DNA from: UBA9611 sp965237595
GTDB taxonomy: Bacteria > Chloroflexota > Dehalococcoidia > Lucifugimonadales > UBA3495
Reading direction: 5' to 3'
Length of the DNA: 64,000 bases
Assembly: GCA_965237595.1 (NCBI GenBank)
Contig: CBDEFY010000006.1
Coordinates: 682,001 to 746,000 of the forward strand
In this document: in pieces, positions 62,352 through 64,000 of the stretch
How the letters are laid out: each line of letters starts with the position of its first letter
How positions within the stretch are numbered: the stretch's first letter is position 1
Translations under genes and position numbers: made by a program
Notes under the pieces: model-generated
Told to the model about the DNA's origin: nothing
Database searches by the model: none
What the model saw: the letters and a program-made list of their open reading frames with translations, nothing else

Positions 62352-63296
62352 TTATGTCGTTTGTCCCACCAATTGTTTGTAAGTGAGCCTCTTACCACTG
62401 ACACCGTTCATCACTCCGCTGAACCGGCCAGCATCGTTGGATTCACGGGTATTATACCGATAGGATTCTTCGTCCAGATACCGGAACAAATGGAAAGGTT
62501 CGACGCTGACATAAGTGCCCTTGATTGCTCGCTTGAGCAAACTCCAGAAGTTCTCGATTCCATTGGTATGGACTCAGCCCCGGACATATTCTTGAGCGTG
62601 GTCAATGACTTCATGGGTGTAGTCGGTAATCAGACCGAAGTACGCACTGTGGGCGTCGGTGTAGACGATGGAGCCGGGGTCAACGTTCCTGCGAACCTCT
62701 GGCGAAAGAGTCTTGCGTCGAGTGTCGGCAACAACTTTGGCCCGGACTGCGCTGTAGCCGTCAGGCCCATGCCGTTCCAGCAGTCCCATAACAGTGGTCT
62801 TGCCTATAGTGCCACGCCCCTTGATAACTTCATCCCGCTTGGACTTGTGCATGTTCCGGGCCTTGCCACCGATGAAAGTCTCATCCACCTCGACTTCACC
62901 AGACATTCCGGTGAAATCGCCGTCTTGCATAGCCAGTCGGATGCGATGGAGCATGAACCAAGCGGATTTCTGAGTGACGCCGATGGCCCGACTGATTTCA
63001 TAGGAACTGATGCCGTTCTTGGCATTGGCGATCATCCAGATGGTAGCCAGCCATTTATCCAGACCGATAGGGCTGTCTTCAAAGATAGTCCCAACCTTGA
63101 CAGAGAATTGCCGCCTGGGGTGCTTGCTGCGACACTCCCATACTCGGCGGGTGGGAATGAATCGAACATCTTCCCGCCCACAAGTGGGACATGCAACTAT
63201 ACCGTCAGCCCATCGCAGGTTAACCATGAAATCCAGACAGACATTGGGGTCTGTGAAGTAGCGGATTGCTTCAACCAGGGTAGTCGGTTCACTCAT
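62352..63296 (-). pseudogene. IS1595-family transposase with in-frame TGA
   Basis: From ATG 63296 (GGAG upstream) it reads MSEPTTLVEAIRYF. It has a zinc ribbon (CPTCG and a later Cys), the HTH of SSYEISRAIGVTQKSAWFML, DETFIGG (first Asp) and VYTDAHSAYF (second Asp) to EYVRG. TGA at 62576-62574 follows, then VHTNGIENFWSLLKRAIKGT to the end at 62352. The third catalytic residue (in the IENFWS block) lies beyond the TGA, so the 240-aa product should be inactive unless TGA is read through. The frame is otherwise intact over 315 codons. Confidence 0.88.
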
Positions 63297-63320
63297 TTCG
63301 AATCTCCTTTGACTACGCCT

Positions 63321-63349
63321 AGTCTATCATAGAATAGCTACTGTGTCAA
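63321..63349 (-). promoter_or_regulatory. Transposase promoter with -35 in the terminal repeat
   Basis: On the minus strand TTGACA (63349-63344) lies in the right inverted repeat, 17 bp before TAGACT (63326-63321). Supports the idea that the repeats carry inward -35 boxes. Confidence 0.65.
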
Positions 63350-63362
63350 GTATATTATTGCC
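63339..63362 (-). repeat. Right terminal inverted repeat of the IS1595-type transposon
   Basis: 24 bp, mirror of 57132-57155 with one mismatch. Followed directly by TTTGCAAT (63363-63370), the target duplication. Confidence 0.92.
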
Positions 63363-63461
63363 TTTGCAATGGGGGAATCACCGCCCCTCGTTTCTCTTTT
63401 GTGACAGATGTATCCGGAACAAGCGTCCCCCTTTCGTCAAGGGGGACCACAGGGGGATTTC
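63363..63461. repeat. Right half of palindromic repeat copy 3
   Basis: TTTGCAATGGGGGAATC, a linker, then GTCCCCCTTTCGTCAAGGGGGAC and GGGGGATTT. It completes the element begun at 57107. The 93 bp after it (63462-63554) hold nothing I recognise except the ribosome binding site of the next gene. Confidence 0.75.
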
Positions 63462-63554
63462 TGCACGTCACAAAACCTCCAAACAGACCGAGGCATCCAA
63501 TATTGCAGTTGACCCTCCCGCAGTCGATGGCAGACACTCCCACCTGAGGTACCA

Positions 63555-64000
63555 ATGAACACACTCACGAAAAATATTCAGGTTAAAGCCTTGCCAAGTT
63601 CACGGTCTCTACTCTGGCTGGCTGCCGTTGGGGTTTTGGCGACTTTACTGGCCCTGCTGACCAAAGCAATCATGGACAATCCAGTTCCGTCCCAGGACAT
63701 CAGGGTAATGGACTGGGTGGGCGGTTGGGACCTGCGGGGCCTGACAACCTTCTTCGATGGGGTTTCATTTGTTACCGGGCCGGAGCCTGGGATTATCTAT
63801 GGACTGTCGGGGGTAACATTCCTCCTTTTGCTGGGAAAATATCGGCCGGCGCTGGTGTTCACCGCTGTTGGCGTGACCATCGGCTTGGTGGCGATCCTGG
63901 GTGACTTCACCCTGCGCGAAATCGTGGACCGGGGCCGGCCCCTCGCGGGAGCGGAAAATCCGACCCCGGCCTTCCCCAGCGGCCACGTATTTGGCAGCAC
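63555..64000 (+). CDS. PAP2-superfamily membrane phosphatase, C-terminus beyond window
   Basis: ATG 63555 has GAGG 5 nt upstream; 148 codons are visible. Hydrophobic segments at about residues 18-38, 76-96 and 100-118 surround a short loop. The motifs DRGRPLAG (motif 1, K-x6-RP variant) and PAFPSGHVFGS (motif 2, with the catalytic-site His) mark a type 2 phosphatidic acid phosphatase/undecaprenyl-diphosphatase-like protein. The third motif is past the window edge. It acts on a lipid phosphate at the membrane. Confidence 0.85.
   Translation, partial: MNTLTKNIQVKALPSSRSLLWLAAVGVLATLLALLTKAIMDNPVPSQDIRVMDWVGGWDLRGLTTFFDGVSFVTGPEPGIIYGLSGVTFLLLLGKYRPALVFTAVGVTIGLVAILGDFTLREIVDRGRPLAGAENPTPAFPSGHVFGS

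Larger units (their letters stand above)
57132..63362. mobile_element. IS1595-family transposon with RelA/SpoT passenger, secondarily hit by three IS3 elements
   Basis: The ends (57132-57155 and 63339-63362) are 24-bp inverted repeats differing at one base, both starting GGCAATAATATACTTGAC. Flanking both is TTTGCAAT (57124-57131, 63363-63370), an 8-bp target duplication as known for IS1595. Inside are the RelA/SpoT gene (plus) and transposase (minus), which converge. Removing the three IS3 copies and two 3-bp duplications leaves about 2.25 kb as the original element. GC content is lower than the surrounding genome, consistent with transfer. Confidence 0.9.

Noticed and set aside
41393..62576. 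TGA used as a sense codon or selenocysteine in this genome
   Set aside because: Clear normal genes end in TGA (for example ftrB and the NrtS-like gene), the two in-frame TGA are in an accessory gene and a transposase, and no SECIS-like structure or Cys-position homology supports selenocysteine.
62199..63332. 377-codon plus-strand frame across the IS1595 transposase
   Set aside because: Starts inside IS3 copy 3 and is antisense to a clear transposase; its composition is that of a shadow frame.

Overview
The window looks like a chromosomal segment of an uncultured member of the phylum Chloroflexota, most likely class Dehalococcoidia or the SAR202-type lineages. This rests on gene content and style, not on a database match. 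It has a high-GC genome, a 16S rRNA gene standing alone with its own promoter and terminator (as is known for Dehalococcoides), and many luciferase-like flavin/F420 oxidoreductases. It also has an SCPx-type thiolase paired with an OB-fold partner, a DUF5679 zinc protein, and Pro/Thr-rich lipoproteins.

Layout. 0-1 kb: membrane proteins, the first cut by the window edge. 1.1-4.3 kb: a thioesterase, then an Rrf2 regulator, an E1-like MoeB/ThiF enzyme and a CysM-type cysteine synthase (sulfur assimilation). 4.4-9.8 kb: the translation operon nusA-rnpM-infB-rbfA-truB behind a good promoter. 10-15 kb: DUF5679, PHP phosphatase, NrtS-like protein, lexA with a visible operator, rpsT and gyrB. 15-25.8 kb: mixed metabolism (NUDIX, RidA, M20 peptidase, ferredoxin-thioredoxin reductase, thiolase plus OB-fold protein, pyruvate kinase) and a dead hicAB pair. 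25.8-31.8 kb: gltBD on the minus strand. 32-38.4 kb: a DUF3105 lipoprotein, rsfS, and the minus-strand run thiL-tsaE-tsaB-dehydrogenase-ndk. 38.5-40.4 kb: orphan 16S rRNA. 40.4-49.3 kb: an eroding accessory region with IS110 and IS630 elements between two duplicated SDR genes and four genes broken by single lesions. 49.3-57.1 kb: LLM oxidoreductases, TPR and NHL proteins, iron-ADH, squalene/phytoene synthase and ThiI.

The most striking object is at 57.1-63.4 kb. Two 24-bp inverted repeats (23/24 identical), flanked by a perfect 8-bp target duplication, enclose 6.2 kb. At the right end is an IS1595-family transposase gene with an in-frame TGA. At the left end is a passenger gene for a RelA/SpoT-type alarmone synthetase. 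Three near-identical IS3-family elements have since landed inside, two of them in the RelA/SpoT gene. Removing them restores one continuous 341-codon frame. The left inverted repeat carries a -35-like TTGACT followed by a run of 15 G, which suggests a length-variable promoter for the passenger. The transposon itself sits in the loop of a palindromic intergenic repeat that recurs elsewhere in the window. No tRNA, CRISPR array or 23S/5S rRNA gene was recognised.
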